Assembly: GCA_007116995.1 (NCBI GenBank)
Contig: SKHL01000010.1
Coordinates: 1 to 14,582 of the forward strand
Source: Limnochordia bacterium
GTDB lineage: Bacteria; Bacillota; Limnochordia; Darwinibacteriales; DTU012
Direction of reading: 5' to 3'
Length of the DNA: 14,582 nt
In this document: piece by piece, positions 1 through 7,581 of the stretch
Numbering within the stretch: position 1 is the stretch's first letter
Layout: every line of letters begins with the position of its first letter
The notes under the pieces: generated by a model
Databases searched by the model: none
The model's input: only the letters and a program-made list of their open reading frames with translations
What the model was told of the DNA's origin: nothing
Made by a program: the position numbers and the translations under genes

Positions 1-10
1 TAGTCTAGCT

Positions 11-2272
11 CTATTTATCTTTAAATAAATCCCCGAACACATCACCGAGAGTGGTGGTTATTTCTTCATTATTAGCTTGTTCCTCAACCTTTGGTTGCTG
101 ATTGCGAGCTCTTGGTGCTGGTTTCGTAGTTACCTCTGGTTTAGGCTCTAGCTCTCGAATACTTAACCCAATTCGACGAGCTTGTGGATCAAGGCTGATC
201 ACTTTGACTTCAACTTCATCTCCAGATTTTACTACTTCTTCTGCTTTCGCTACATGGCGATGGGATAACTGGCTAATATGTACTAACCCTTCTACTCCAT
301 CTTCTAACCTGACAAATGCACCAAAATCGACCACTCGAGTGACTTCACCAGTCACCTTATCTCCTACTTGATAACGATCAGAAATACTTTCCCATGGATC
401 TGCTAAGGTCTGTTTTAGTCCTAATGAGATACGCTCTTTTTCCGTATCTACACCGAGTACCATCACCTTAATCTGGTCTCCTTCACTCAATACATCGGAT
501 GGGTGCTTAACCCGACCATGGGCCATCTCGGAGACATGAAGTAGTCCTTCGACTCCTCCGCCTATATCCACAAATGCACCAAAATCAGTTAGCCGCCGAA
601 CCACTCCATCGACAATAGTATTCTCCTCTAAGCTAGCAAATGCCTGCTCCTTCGCTACTTTATACTCTTCATCAAGTACATCCTTATGGGAGAGAACCAC
701 GTTATTCTTCTGCCGATCTAACTCAATAATTTTTAACTTCAATGTCTGTCCTACATATTTCTCAAGATTGTCTACAAAGTTACGGGATACATGACTAGCC
801 GGTATGAACCCTCGCACTCCCACATCGACAAGTAAGCCACCCTTAACGGTTTGATTGACTGTTGCAGCCAAAGTTTCGCCTTGCTTAAATACGGCTTCTA
901 GCTCTTCCCAAGCTTTGCGAGAATCTGCGCGGCGCTTAGATAATAATACATTACCCTCAGCATCATCCACCTTCAGTACCCATACTTCAATCTCATCATC
1001 TACTGAAACAACATCCGTCGGTGTTTGTTCTCCCTCTAATCCTAATTCATTGAGAGGAATATGACCTTCTGATTTATAGCCTATGTCCACTAAAACTTCA
1101 TCACTATTGATTTGGACAACCTTACCAGTACAAAACGTATTTGCAACCGGAGTTGGCATTTCAGGATAGTCATCCATTTGTTCCTCAGCAAGAGGCTCTT
1201 TAGTCTCTTCTGCGTCTGTGAGCGCTGCCTCTTCTACTGCCTCTTCTGCTGCTTTTACTACTGCCTCTTCTGCTGCCTCTTCTACTGCCTCTTCTACTGC
1301 CTCTTCTGCTGCTTCTACTACTGCCTCTTCTGCTGCTTCTTCCACTACTGCCTCTTGTGCTGCTTCTTCTTGCTCAACCTGTTCCTGTTTTTCTTCTTGT
1401 TGCTCTTGATTGACTGATGCTACTTTTTCCTCAGTGAATTCATTCATTCTTTTAATTACCCCCTCGATTAACCATTCCGGAGTAGATGCACCTGCAGTTA
1501 CTCCTACCTTTTTTGCTCCAACAAACCATATGAGCTCTAGCTGATCTGCTGTTTCGATATGGTACGTATGTTTAGCACCACTCTCCTTACAAACTTCCAC
1601 TAATCTTTGTGTATTAGCGCTGTTATACCCACCAATCACCACCATGACATCAACCCGAGCGGCTAATTCACTGGCGGAACTCTGCCGCTGTTCAGTTGCT
1701 GTACAAATGGTGTTAAAGGCCTTCAGCTCCTCAGTTTTACCCAAAAACTGACTAACACACGCTCGGTAATTCGCTGCTGATTGCGTGGTCTGCGCTACAA
1801 TACCAATGCGTTTTGCTTCTGGAAGTTCGTCAATGGCCCGAGGTGTTCCCACAATCCAGGCGGTCTCTTCAGATGATCCAAAAATAGCCTTCACTTCAGG
1901 ATGAGACTCGTCCCCTACAATAACAACCTGATACCCTTCATCCTTCAACTCTTTCGCCCAACGCATCGCTCTTCGTACAAATGGACATGTAGCATCTACA
2001 ACTATCAAACCGCTCTCGCGTAACTGGTGCATCACCTTAGGTGGTACACCATGACAACGTACAATTACAACTCCTGCATTTATATCCCCCGGTTGCTCCA
2101 ACACATTGATCCCTTTATTTGCCAATGCTTGAACAACCTGGGGGTTATGGATTAGTGGCCCTAATGTAAAAATCGGATCGCCTTTCCTTTCATTTGCAGT
2201 TAAATCAGCTGTATCTAACGCCCGTTTAACTCCAAAACAAAAGCCAGCTGCCTCCGCTAATATTATTTCCAC
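11..2272 (-). CDS. ispH-rpsA: Bifunctional 4-hydroxy-3-methylbut-2-enyl diphosphate reductase / S1 RNA-binding protein
   Basis: This 753-aa fusion has two parts. Residues 1-280 are IspH (LytB), the [4Fe-4S] enzyme that makes IPP and DMAPP in the last step of the MEP isoprenoid pathway. The three cluster cysteines are C12 (GFCFGVKRA), C96 (TCPFVRRA) and C190, and the substrate-binding histidines H41, H74 and H124 with E126 (SHPE) are all present. Residues 281-375 are an acidic Ala/Glu/Val-rich linker of low complexity. Residues 380-705 contain four S1 (OB-fold) RNA-binding domains, starting near 380, 463, 551 and 637; domains 3 and 4 carry the typical DFGAFV segment. A charged tail follows. 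The IspH-S1 fusion is known in Clostridia, where the S1 part is thought to serve as ribosomal protein S1. The start is GTG, with GGAGG seven bases upstream. It is the last visible gene of the rluB operon, 75 bases after plsC. The stop TAG is at 11-13, and the next gene lies outside the window. Confidence 0.96.
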   Translation of the reverse strand: MEIILAEAAGFCFGVKRALDTADLTANERKGDPIFTLGPLIHNPQVVQALANKGINVLEQPGDINAGVVIVRCHGVPPKVMHQLRESGLIVVDATCPFVRRAMRWAKELKDEGYQVVIVGDESHPEVKAIFGSSEETAWIVGTPRAIDELPEAKRIGIVAQTTQSAANYRACVSQFLGKTEELKAFNTICTATEQRQSSASELAARVDVMVVIGGYNSANTQRLVEVCKESGAKHTYHIETADQLELIWFVGAKKVGVTAGASTPEWLIEGVIKRMNEFTEEKVASVNQEQQEEKQEQVEQEEAAQEAVVEEAAEEAVVEAAEEAVEEAVEEAAEEAVVKAAEEAVEEAALTDAEETKEPLAEEQMDDYPEMPTPVANTFCTGKVVQINSDEVLVDIGYKSEGHIPLNELGLEGEQTPTDVVSVDDEIEVWVLKVDDAEGNVLLSKRRADSRKAWEELEAVFKQGETLAATVNQTVKGGLLVDVGVRGFIPASHVSRNFVDNLEKYVGQTLKLKIIELDRQKNNVVLSHKDVLDEEYKVAKEQAFASLEENTIVDGVVRRLTDFGAFVDIGGGVEGLLHVSEMAHGRVKHPSDVLSEGDQIKVMVLGVDTEKERISLGLKQTLADPWESISDRYQVGDKVTGEVTRVVDFGAFVRLEDGVEGLVHISQLSHRHVAKAEEVVKSGDEVEVKVISLDPQARRIGLSIRELEPKPEVTTKPAPRARNQQPKVEEQANNEEITTTLGDVFGDLFKDK
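1223..1342 (-). repeat. 60-bp tandem duplication in the IspH-S1 linker
   Basis: Two head-to-tail copies, 1223-1282 and 1283-1342, match at 56 of 60 positions by direct alignment. They encode residues 331-350 and 311-330 of the fusion protein, two 20-residue Glu/Ala/Val blocks that differ only at their 10th (K versus E) and 20th (A versus V) residues. A degenerate shorter echo (EEAAQEAVV, residues 302-310) precedes them. The unit is a multiple of three, so copy changes keep the reading frame. Confidence 0.93.
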
Positions 2273-2347
2273 CTATCCCCCTCCCTTATAGTATGTCAAT
2301 ATTTCCAGAAAATAATATTCCACTCTGTCTTTAATTCTTCACCGATC

Positions 2348-2932
2348 CTATGATTCCTGCTTACCTAGAACAGCAAATTGATCAGAGATTACTAGGTTAA
2401 GATCAGATATTTCTTCTCTAGATACCTTTTTTCCTTCTGAAACTTGAATAGGTTCACCAATATACACACTAATTTTTTTTCGCAATCTAAGACCATTCGT
2501 CCCTGTTACCACGACTGGGATAATCGGTGCGCCTGTTTTAATTGCGATCAGCGATGCGCCTCCTTGAAGGGGTAGGGAATCATCACTACGATTTCGCGTA
2601 CCTTCGGGAAAGATACCCAATAGTTTCTTATTTTTCACCAAATTAATAGCTTGACGAATGGCATTACGGTCTGCCACTCCTCTGCGTACTGGAAACACAT
2701 TAATCTGCCGGAGAAACCAGCCGGGGATTAAACTCTTAAATAATTCAGCTTTCGCCATAAAATGAACCGGTCGCTTGATAGCTGAAGCCACCACTATTGG
2801 ATCATAAAAACTAACATGATTTGCTGCAATAATAGCTCCATCACTCTCTAGAATGTTCTCATGTCCAATAACTTCGAGACCAAAGAGTATTTTTGTCAAT
2901 AGCTTCACAGAATCTCTTGTTACTCTATACAT
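2348..2932 (-). CDS. plsC: 1-acyl-sn-glycerol-3-phosphate acyltransferase
   Basis: This 194-aa protein belongs to the PlsC (LPLAT) family, which acylates lysophosphatidic acid to phosphatidic acid in membrane phospholipid synthesis. The catalytic NHxxxxD box is NHVSFYD at residues 38-44. The glycerophosphate-binding motif FPVRRG is at 79-85, FPEGTRNR is at 108-115 and the C-terminal proline-rich block VIIPV-like (APIIPVVV) is near 135-142. There is no clear transmembrane helix, only a hydrophobic amphipathic N-terminus, which suggests peripheral membrane binding. The length is normal for the short clostridial forms. The start is ATG, overlapping the cmk stop by 8 bases, with GGAGG ten bases upstream inside cmk. 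The cmk-plsC-ispH order is common in Clostridia and supports the call. Confidence 0.93.
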   Translation of the reverse strand: MYRVTRDSVKLLTKILFGLEVIGHENILESDGAIIAANHVSFYDPIVVASAIKRPVHFMAKAELFKSLIPGWFLRQINVFPVRRGVADRNAIRQAINLVKNKKLLGIFPEGTRNRSDDSLPLQGGASLIAIKTGAPIIPVVVTGTNGLRLRKKISVYIGEPIQVSEGKKVSREEISDLNLVISDQFAVLGKQES

Positions 2933-3605
2933 GGGCTTTTTTCCTCCGACTAACTAAGGTCAATACGATATCTACTACCTCCCGTATTGTTAAATGGGTG
3001 GTATCTATCTCTTCAGCATCATCTGCTTTGCGTAATGGAGATACTTCTCGAGTAGAATCTGCTTTATCTCGTTGATCGACTTGTTTTTCTAATTCTGCTA
3101 TGGTGATCTGATGCCCTTGTCGTTCTAATTCTAACATCCGTCGCTTAGCACGCTCTGTTACCGATGCGTGAAGAAATATTTTTAAATCAGCTTTTGGAAG
3201 TACAGTAGTCCCGATATCCCGTCCATCCATAACCACATCATTAGCATTTGCTAAACGTTGTTGTAATGAAACCATAGCCTGGCGAACTTTTTTATGGCTC
3301 GCCACCATAGATACATTTTCTGACACGGCGGGGTCACGGATAGTCTGGGTCACATCTGTCTCCCCAATAAAAACTTGATTTCCGCGAGTTTTTATTTTTC
3401 TGTGACGAAGGCTTAAATTTAGATGAAGTAAAATATCATAAACACGATCTTCGTCCGTAGGGTCCACATTGGCTCTGAGTACTTGACAAGTTAGAGCTCG
3501 ATACATAGCACCGGTATCAATATAGATATAGCCTAACGAAGCAGCCACTCTTCTAGCGATAGTACTCTTGCCAGCACCGGCTGGACCATCAATTGCAATT
3601 TTCAC
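2925..3605 (-). CDS. cmk: Cytidylate kinase
   Basis: This 226-aa cytosolic kinase transfers phosphate from ATP to CMP or dCMP in pyrimidine nucleotide salvage and RNA turnover. The P-loop GPAGAGKS is at residues 7-14 and the CMP-binding DTGAMYR is at 30-36. DGRDIGT is at 127-133, and the LID region with the characteristic RDKADSTREVSPL is at about 179-191. The length matches the usual 220-230 aa. The start is GTG, with AAGGAGG nine bases upstream, and it overlaps the end of hisC by 17 bases, so translation is probably coupled. The downstream plsC start overlaps its stop by 8 bases. No key residue is missing. Confidence 0.97.
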   Translation of the reverse strand: MKIAIDGPAGAGKSTIARRVAASLGYIYIDTGAMYRALTCQVLRANVDPTDEDRVYDILLHLNLSLRHRKIKTRGNQVFIGETDVTQTIRDPAVSENVSMVASHKKVRQAMVSLQQRLANANDVVMDGRDIGTTVLPKADLKIFLHASVTERAKRRMLELERQGHQITIAELEKQVDQRDKADSTREVSPLRKADDAEEIDTTHLTIREVVDIVLTLVSRRKKAHV

Positions 3606-4692
3606 CGGCTAGAACCTCCTTCAAGGCTTGAATAAAACAGATGTTTTGATCACTAGTGCCAATGGTGACACGAATATATGTAGGTAATCCAAATACATGA
3701 GCAGAACGAACGATGACACCCCTCTTCAGTAACTCCTGAAAGATGCTTACCCCATCCTGGGCTAGATCGAGTAAGATAAAATTTGCTTCGGTTGGTATGA
3801 AAGATATACCTAGTTGATTTAATTCTCTATATAGATAGGCCTTACCCTGATTATTTATGACATAACTTTTTCTGACATGATCTAGATCGGTAAGACTAGC
3901 TTGGGCAGCCCCTTGTGCTAGTGCACTCACGTTAAAGGGCTCTCGTACACGTTCTAGTAGGTGAATAATCTCGTATTTGGCCAAACCATATCCAATCCGT
4001 AAGGCTGCTAGACCGTGAATCTTCGAAAAGGTGCGGGTAATTAGCACATTCCCATCCTTATGCATAAGTGGCAATGTGCTAGGATATTCATTACTCGTTA
4101 CATACTCATAATAGGCTTCATCGATTACGACGAGTACATGATTAGGTACATCGCGCAGGAAAGAGTCAAGCTCATCTTGGGTAACGATAGTCCCGGTAGG
4201 ATTATTAGGATTACAGATAAAAATTAACTTCGTCCTATCTGTGATTTCTCTAGCCATAGCTGTCAAATCATGGCGAAAACCTTTTACTGGCACCAAAATT
4301 TCGCTAGCACCCATCATACGAGTAACGAATTGATACTCACTAAAGGTGGGATCAGCCATAATCACCTCATCACCCGGACATAGAAACGCCTCGGCAATAA
4401 ACTTCAACACTTCGTCAGAACCGTTTCCGAAGATAATCTGATTTTCCGCCACATCTAACAGTATTGCTAACTGCTGCCTTAAGGCACTACAACTACCATC
4501 AGGATAGATATGAGCGGTATTAATTAGCCTTCGCAAGGCTCGTTTAGCCTTAGGAGATGGTCCTAGAGGATTTTCATTCGATGCCAATTTAATAATATCT
4601 TTCAATCCATATTTTCTTTGTACTTCCTCGATAGGTTTTCCCGGTACATATGGCTCAACAGCCAATATCTCTTCACGATGTTTTAAGGCCAT
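3589..4692 (-). CDS. hisC: Histidinol-phosphate / aromatic aminotransferase (class I/II, PLP)
   Basis: This 367-aa PLP-dependent aminotransferase belongs to the HisC family. The Schiff-base lysine is K224 in TRTFSKIHGLAA, with R232 just after it. The cofactor aspartate is D191 (VIDEAYYEY) and the asparagine is in CNPNNPTG (160-167). The substrate-side YPDG is at 63-66 and GNGSDE at 89-94. HisC converts imidazole acetol phosphate to L-histidinol phosphate, and some HisC proteins (for example in Bacillus subtilis) also transaminate phenylpyruvate and hydroxyphenylpyruvate. Here it overlaps aroH by 20 bases, no other his gene is visible, and aroH makes prephenate. A role in phenylalanine/tyrosine synthesis is therefore at least as likely as one in histidine synthesis, which is an inference from context. 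The start is ATG with a strong GGGAGGTGAG ribosome-binding site. Confidence 0.9.
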   Translation of the reverse strand: MALKHREEILAVEPYVPGKPIEEVQRKYGLKDIIKLASNENPLGPSPKAKRALRRLINTAHIYPDGSCSALRQQLAILLDVAENQIIFGNGSDEVLKFIAEAFLCPGDEVIMADPTFSEYQFVTRMMGASEILVPVKGFRHDLTAMAREITDRTKLIFICNPNNPTGTIVTQDELDSFLRDVPNHVLVVIDEAYYEYVTSNEYPSTLPLMHKDGNVLITRTFSKIHGLAALRIGYGLAKYEIIHLLERVREPFNVSALAQGAAQASLTDLDHVRKSYVINNQGKAYLYRELNQLGISFIPTEANFILLDLAQDGVSIFQELLKRGVIVRSAHVFGLPTYIRVTIGTSDQNICFIQALKEVLAGENCN

Positions 4693-5068
4693 CTTGACTC
4701 ACCTCCCTTTCCACTAAATCCGGTCGTAATGCAACCGCATCTGCCAAATATATGTGACGCACCTCGCTTTTCTTTAATTTTCCCTGACAGTGGGCTAACA
4801 CCCGAATGCACTTGGCTAAACTACCAAGTACGGGAATCTCCGGGGCACACATTAGGGGAGTTTCGGTAATCCCACAGCGCCTAACTGCTTCAGCAGGAAA
4901 CGCTGCATCTAAATCTGGTGTCATAGTGAAGAACAAACTAATTAGATCATCTTCGGTTAGTCCATTTTTTTTCATCAGTTCAAGAACCATCTCTGTCGAC
5001 GCTGCTAGGATCTGGTCACGATCATTGTTAGCAACAGTAATGGCTCCACGAATTCCTACTACCAGCAT
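4673..5068 (-). CDS. aroH: Chorismate mutase, AroH type
   Basis: This 131-aa monofunctional chorismate mutase has the trimeric AroH fold. It rearranges chorismate to prephenate, the branch point to phenylalanine and tyrosine. The B. subtilis active-site residues Arg7, Cys75, Glu78, Arg90, Tyr108 and Arg116 correspond to R7 (GIRGAIT), C74 and E77 (CAPEIPV), R89 (CIRVL), Y107 (HIYLADAVALRPDL) and R115, a uniform offset of one after the start. The length is typical (about 120-130 aa). The start is ATG with GGAGG seven bases upstream. It lies 37 bases after the flavoprotein gene with no terminator between, and its end overlaps hisC. No prephenate dehydrogenase or dehydratase and no DAHP synthase is visible next to it. 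Confidence 0.95.
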   Translation of the reverse strand: MLVVGIRGAITVANNDRDQILAASTEMVLELMKKNGLTEDDLISLFFTMTPDLDAAFPAEAVRRCGITETPLMCAPEIPVLGSLAKCIRVLAHCQGKLKKSEVRHIYLADAVALRPDLVEREVSQDGLKTS

Positions 5069-5105
5069 TACATTACCTCCTGACTCAACTCAAACTCTCT
5101 TTTAA

Positions 5106-6344
5106 TTAGCCCTTTCCTCCATGAATTCCTGCCAAATAACCAGTAGAAAATGCCGCTTGTAAGTTAAATCCCCCTGTAATTCCGTCAATATCTAATACTT
5201 CGCCAGCAAAATACAGTCCTTTTATATACTTAGACTCCATGGTTTTAGGATTGACTTCTGTCACGTCGATACCACCAGCTGTCACAATAGCCGCCGCTAT
5301 AGGAAGGGTACTTGTTATGGTTAACGGAAGAGCTTTCAATACCTGAACCAATTGAGATCGCTCTTGTCTAGAAATTTGATTAATCTTTTTCTCTGGTGAG
5401 ATTCCACTTAATTGTATTAAGATAGGTATTAAGCTCCTTGGTAACAAATCATTAAGACCATTGCATAGTTGCTTACGAGCATAATGCTGAAAATCCTGTC
5501 GAACCCGGGCATCAAGGGTTTCTCTACTAAGTGCTGGTTTTAGGTCAATTGTCATACGAATCTCCTGAGAATTCTCCCGCAACCACATGCCCACTTGACT
5601 ACTTAATGTTAACACAATCGGGCCAGTAACGCCAAAATGAGCAAACTGCATCTCCCCAAACAAACTTTGCTCAGTCGTCCCATTCCCGACCGTGACTGCC
5701 ACATTACGTAAGCTCAGTCCAGATATCTCCTGCACCCAGGGTTCCTTAGTCCGTAAGGGTACTAACGCAGGAATTATCGGTCTAATAGTATGCCCAACTG
5801 CTTTGGCTAGAGCATAACCATCTCCATTAGATCCTGTACGTGGGTAACTCGCACCGCCCGTTGTAACGATCACACTATCGGCCTCTAATTCGCCATTTAA
5901 AAATTTGACTCCCTTAATGGAGTGCTTGCTTGTCAATAGCTTGGATACTGGCGTGTTATACCGAATCATGACACCCTTTTTTGTCACAAACTGGTACAAC
6001 GCGTCGGCGATTTGATTAGCATCATCAGACACCGGAAATATCCGATCTCCCCGTTCTGTCTTTGTCTCTACCCCTAATGAGTGAAACAAATCTAATAAGT
6101 CCCAGTTAGTAAAGGAATTTAGAGCACTATAGAGAAATTTACCGTTTCCTGGATAGCTCGCAATAAAAGCGTTTAAATCTCCTGCATTTGTCAGATTACA
6201 CCGCCCCTTGCCGGAAATGCGGATCTTCTTAGCTACAGTTTTATTCTTCTCTAGTACTGTGACTTCAGCTCCTTGTTTCGCCGCATACCCAGCAGCTATC
6301 AAGCCTGCAGCTCCAGCCCCGGCTACGATCACTCGCCGTCTCAA
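5106..6344 (-). CDS. HI0933/YhiN-family FAD-dependent NAD(P)/FAD oxidoreductase
   Basis: This 412-aa cytosolic flavoprotein belongs to the HI0933-like family (related to YhiN and BaiN). The N-terminal Rossmann motif GAGAAG is at residues 9-14, with the ribose-binding acidic residue E32. The family signature SGKGRCNLTNAG is at 44-55 and TGGASYPRTGSNGDGYALA is at about 161-179. The C-terminal FAD-closing segment GLYFAGEVLDIDGITGGFNL is present, and a middle insertion domain lies between. The physiological substrate of most members is unknown, and a role in reducing enoate or steroid-like compounds should not be assumed. The start is TTG, sharing TTGA with the rluB stop (4-base overlap). The ribosome-binding site is weak (GGTGAG), so translation is probably coupled to rluB. 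Its place beside rluB and cmk is conserved in Clostridia. Confidence 0.9.
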   Translation of the reverse strand: MRRRVIVAGAGAAGLIAAGYAAKQGAEVTVLEKNKTVAKKIRISGKGRCNLTNAGDLNAFIASYPGNGKFLYSALNSFTNWDLLDLFHSLGVETKTERGDRIFPVSDDANQIADALYQFVTKKGVMIRYNTPVSKLLTSKHSIKGVKFLNGELEADSVIVTTGGASYPRTGSNGDGYALAKAVGHTIRPIIPALVPLRTKEPWVQEISGLSLRNVAVTVGNGTTEQSLFGEMQFAHFGVTGPIVLTLSSQVGMWLRENSQEIRMTIDLKPALSRETLDARVRQDFQHYARKQLCNGLNDLLPRSLIPILIQLSGISPEKKINQISRQERSQLVQVLKALPLTITSTLPIAAAIVTAGGIDVTEVNPKTMESKYIKGLYFAGEVLDIDGITGGFNLQAAFSTGYLAGIHGGKG

Positions 6345-7066
6345 TTCTTTCTCACCGCCTGATGCAGTTTCCCCAGCTCTTGATGAGTTAACGCTCTAAA
6401 CTGACCGGTTTCTAATTTCCCTAAGGTAATTGGACCTACCTGGGTGCGAGTCAGACGGATTACCTCATGACCAACAGCATTGCACATACGCCGAATTTGC
6501 CGATTACGACCTTCATGAATACCAATTCGCAATAGAGATGCTTTCTTCTCACGCAGCAGAACTTCGACATAGGCAGAGTTAGTCATCCCATCTTCTAATT
6601 CTACACCTTCTCTTAGCTGTTGGACAGTTTCATCAGTGATAACTCCCTTAACTTTCACCACATACACCTTCCGCATATGATAACTAGGATGTATCACACG
6701 CTGGGTTAACTCTCCGTCATTTGTGAGAAGTAACAACCCATCGGAATCATAATCCAAGCGCCCTACTGGATAAACACGCTCAGAGACGCCATTTAATAGT
6801 TGAATCACAGTTTTTCTACCCCGCTCATCAGCAGCCGTTGTGATGTATCCTCGAGGTTTATTTAATATGTAATACACGTGTTGTTCCTTTCCCTGTAGTG
6901 GCTTGCCGTCTACAGTGATATGATCAGTCTTCGGATCCACCTTTGTCCCTAATTCTGTCACCACGTGTCCGTTAACCTTTACTTTGCCGGCCAAGATGAG
7001 TTGTTCACTTTGGCGTCGTGATGCTACACCCCCATGGGCCATAACTTTTTGCAGACGTTCTTTCAA
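6341..7066 (-). CDS. rluB: 23S rRNA pseudouridine synthase (RluB/RsuA family)
   Basis: This 241-aa enzyme isomerises a uridine in large-subunit rRNA to pseudouridine. With the chosen start, an S4 RNA-binding domain spans about residues 4-60 (RLQKVMAHGGVASRRQSE). The catalytic domain follows, with the nucleophilic aspartate at about residue 105 in PVGRLDYDSDGLLLLTNDG and the late motif EGRNRQIRRMCNAVGH. RluB, which modifies E. coli U2605, is the usual annotation for this genomic place; RluE/RsuA cannot be excluded from sequence alone. The start is TTG at 7066, nine bases from AGGAGG. A longer frame opens at 7138, but it begins inside the upstream terminator and adds 24 residues not typical of the family. 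It is the first gene of its operon, and its stop overlaps the flavoprotein start. Confidence 0.94.
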   Translation of the reverse strand: MKERLQKVMAHGGVASRRQSEQLILAGKVKVNGHVVTELGTKVDPKTDHITVDGKPLQGKEQHVYYILNKPRGYITTAADERGRKTVIQLLNGVSERVYPVGRLDYDSDGLLLLTNDGELTQRVIHPSYHMRKVYVVKVKGVITDETVQQLREGVELEDGMTNSAYVEVLLREKKASLLRIGIHEGRNRQIRRMCNAVGHEVIRLTRTQVGPITLGKLETGQFRALTHQELGKLHQAVRKN

Positions 7067-7075
7067 TACTTTCAA

Positions 7076-7081
7076 CCTCCT
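7076..7081 (-). promoter_or_regulatory. Ribosome-binding site that fixes the rluB start
   Basis: AGGAGG lies nine bases before the TTG at 7066. The other TTG at 7075 touches the Shine-Dalgarno directly and could not be used, and everything further upstream is promoter or terminator DNA. Confidence 0.8.
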
Positions 7082-7090
7082 AATACATCT

Positions 7091-7119
7091 ATGATAGCGG
7101 ATTTTATCATTTAATACAA
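7091..7119 (-). promoter_or_regulatory. Predicted sigma-A promoter of the rluB-ispH operon
   Basis: On the minus strand, TTGTAT (7114-7119) and TATCAT (7091-7096) are separated by exactly 17 bases, close to the TTGACA/TATAAT consensus. The expected transcript start is near 7084, giving a leader of about 18 nt with the rluB ribosome-binding site close to the 5' end. It sits immediately downstream of the ytfJ terminator, where a new operon would need a promoter. Confidence 0.65.
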
Positions 7120-7121
7120 GC

Positions 7122-7148
7122 AAAAAGAGGGGTTTCACCCCTCTTTTT
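7122..7148 (-). terminator. Intrinsic terminator at the end of ytfJ
   Basis: There is a perfect 11-bp inverted repeat (7122-7132 with 7138-7148) around a 5-base loop. The minus-strand RNA forms AAAAAGAGGGG, loop, CCCCUCUUUUU, a GC-rich core followed by a U run. The 5' arm overlaps the ytfJ stop codon. The A/T symmetry would also let it act on plus-strand transcription, but no plus-strand gene is present. It separates the lysA-ytfJ unit from the rluB operon. Confidence 0.9.
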
Positions 7149-7581
7149 ATGTACGTATTGGCCCCATATCAAATGAGCTTTGTTTAGTGACTCCGTTATT
7201 CTTTTCTGGATTAAACATCCCTTGAACTTGATCAACTACCCGAGGAACCATATCAATAAGCCGGTCATATATGGCACTATTATCTACTGGTAACAACCGC
7301 ACTTGCCCGTTGCCAACAACTAAGAATGCCACAGGGTTTAAGGAAATGCCACCTCCACTTCCTCCACCAAAAGGTAACGATTCTCCTTCTTCTCCTTCAC
7401 CAGACATTTCGAATTCTGTTCCACCAGCGGCAAATCCAAAACTTACTCGGCTGACTGGGACTATAATGCATCCATCTGGTGTCTCTACAGGATCGCCTAG
7501 AATGGTATTTACATCAACCATTGACTTTAGACTCTCCATTGCTGTTTGCATTAATCCTTCTATCGGATGACTATCACTCAA
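7147..7581 (-). CDS. ytfJ: GerW-family sporulation protein YtfJ
   Basis: This 144-aa protein belongs to the YtfJ/GerW family (spore-associated in Bacillus subtilis, where it affects L-alanine germination). The family features are all visible: an N-terminal helix with HPIEGLMQTAMESLKSM, then DGCIIVPVSRVSFGFAAGG at about residues 36-54. An acidic stretch (GEGEEGES) and a glycine-rich block (GGGSGGG, 72-78) follow, then LNPVAFLVV and a C-terminal helix. There is no signal peptide. The biochemical activity of the family is not established. The start is TTG, with AAAGGAGG about eight bases upstream, and it shares TTGA with the stop of the DUF2953 gene. In B. subtilis the homologues ytfI and ytfJ are also adjacent. 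It is the last gene before a strong terminator and indicates a spore-former. Confidence 0.93.
   Translation of the reverse strand: MSDSHPIEGLMQTAMESLKSMVDVNTILGDPVETPDGCIIVPVSRVSFGFAAGGTEFEMSGEGEEGESLPFGGGSGGGISLNPVAFLVVGNGQVRLLPVDNSAIYDRLIDMVPRVVDQVQGMFNPEKNNGVTKQSSFDMGPIRT

Noticed and set aside
102..371. Plus-strand open frame of 89 codons
   Set aside because: It is antisense to S1 domain 4 and the tail of the IspH-S1 fusion, which is clearly coding on the other strand. It is not a recognisable protein.
1223..1369. CRISPR-like array
   Set aside because: The repeats are directly adjacent without unique spacers and lie in frame inside a coding region.
1112..1417. Plus-strand open frame of 101 codons with Cys/Leu/Phe/Tyr-rich repeats, and another of 63 codons at 1218-1409
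   Set aside because: They run antisense through the Glu/Ala/Val linker repeat of the IspH-S1 gene. Their composition is a by-product of the repeat, and no ribosome-binding site or family similarity is seen.
2294..2299. Minus-strand TTGACA before ispH-rpsA, as a possible -35 box
   Set aside because: At 16-18 bases spacing the -10 position falls on the ribosome-binding site and start codon and has no TATAAT-like sequence. Transcription would begin downstream of the start codon.
2273..2347. AATATT repeats between plsC and ispH as a terminator or operator
   Set aside because: The possible stem has only six A-T pairs and no U run. In this AT-rich DNA it is most likely chance.
7067..7138. Longer rluB product starting at 7138
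   Set aside because: The additional 24 codons cover the predicted promoter and part of the terminator loop. The family N-terminus and a good ribosome-binding site point to 7066.
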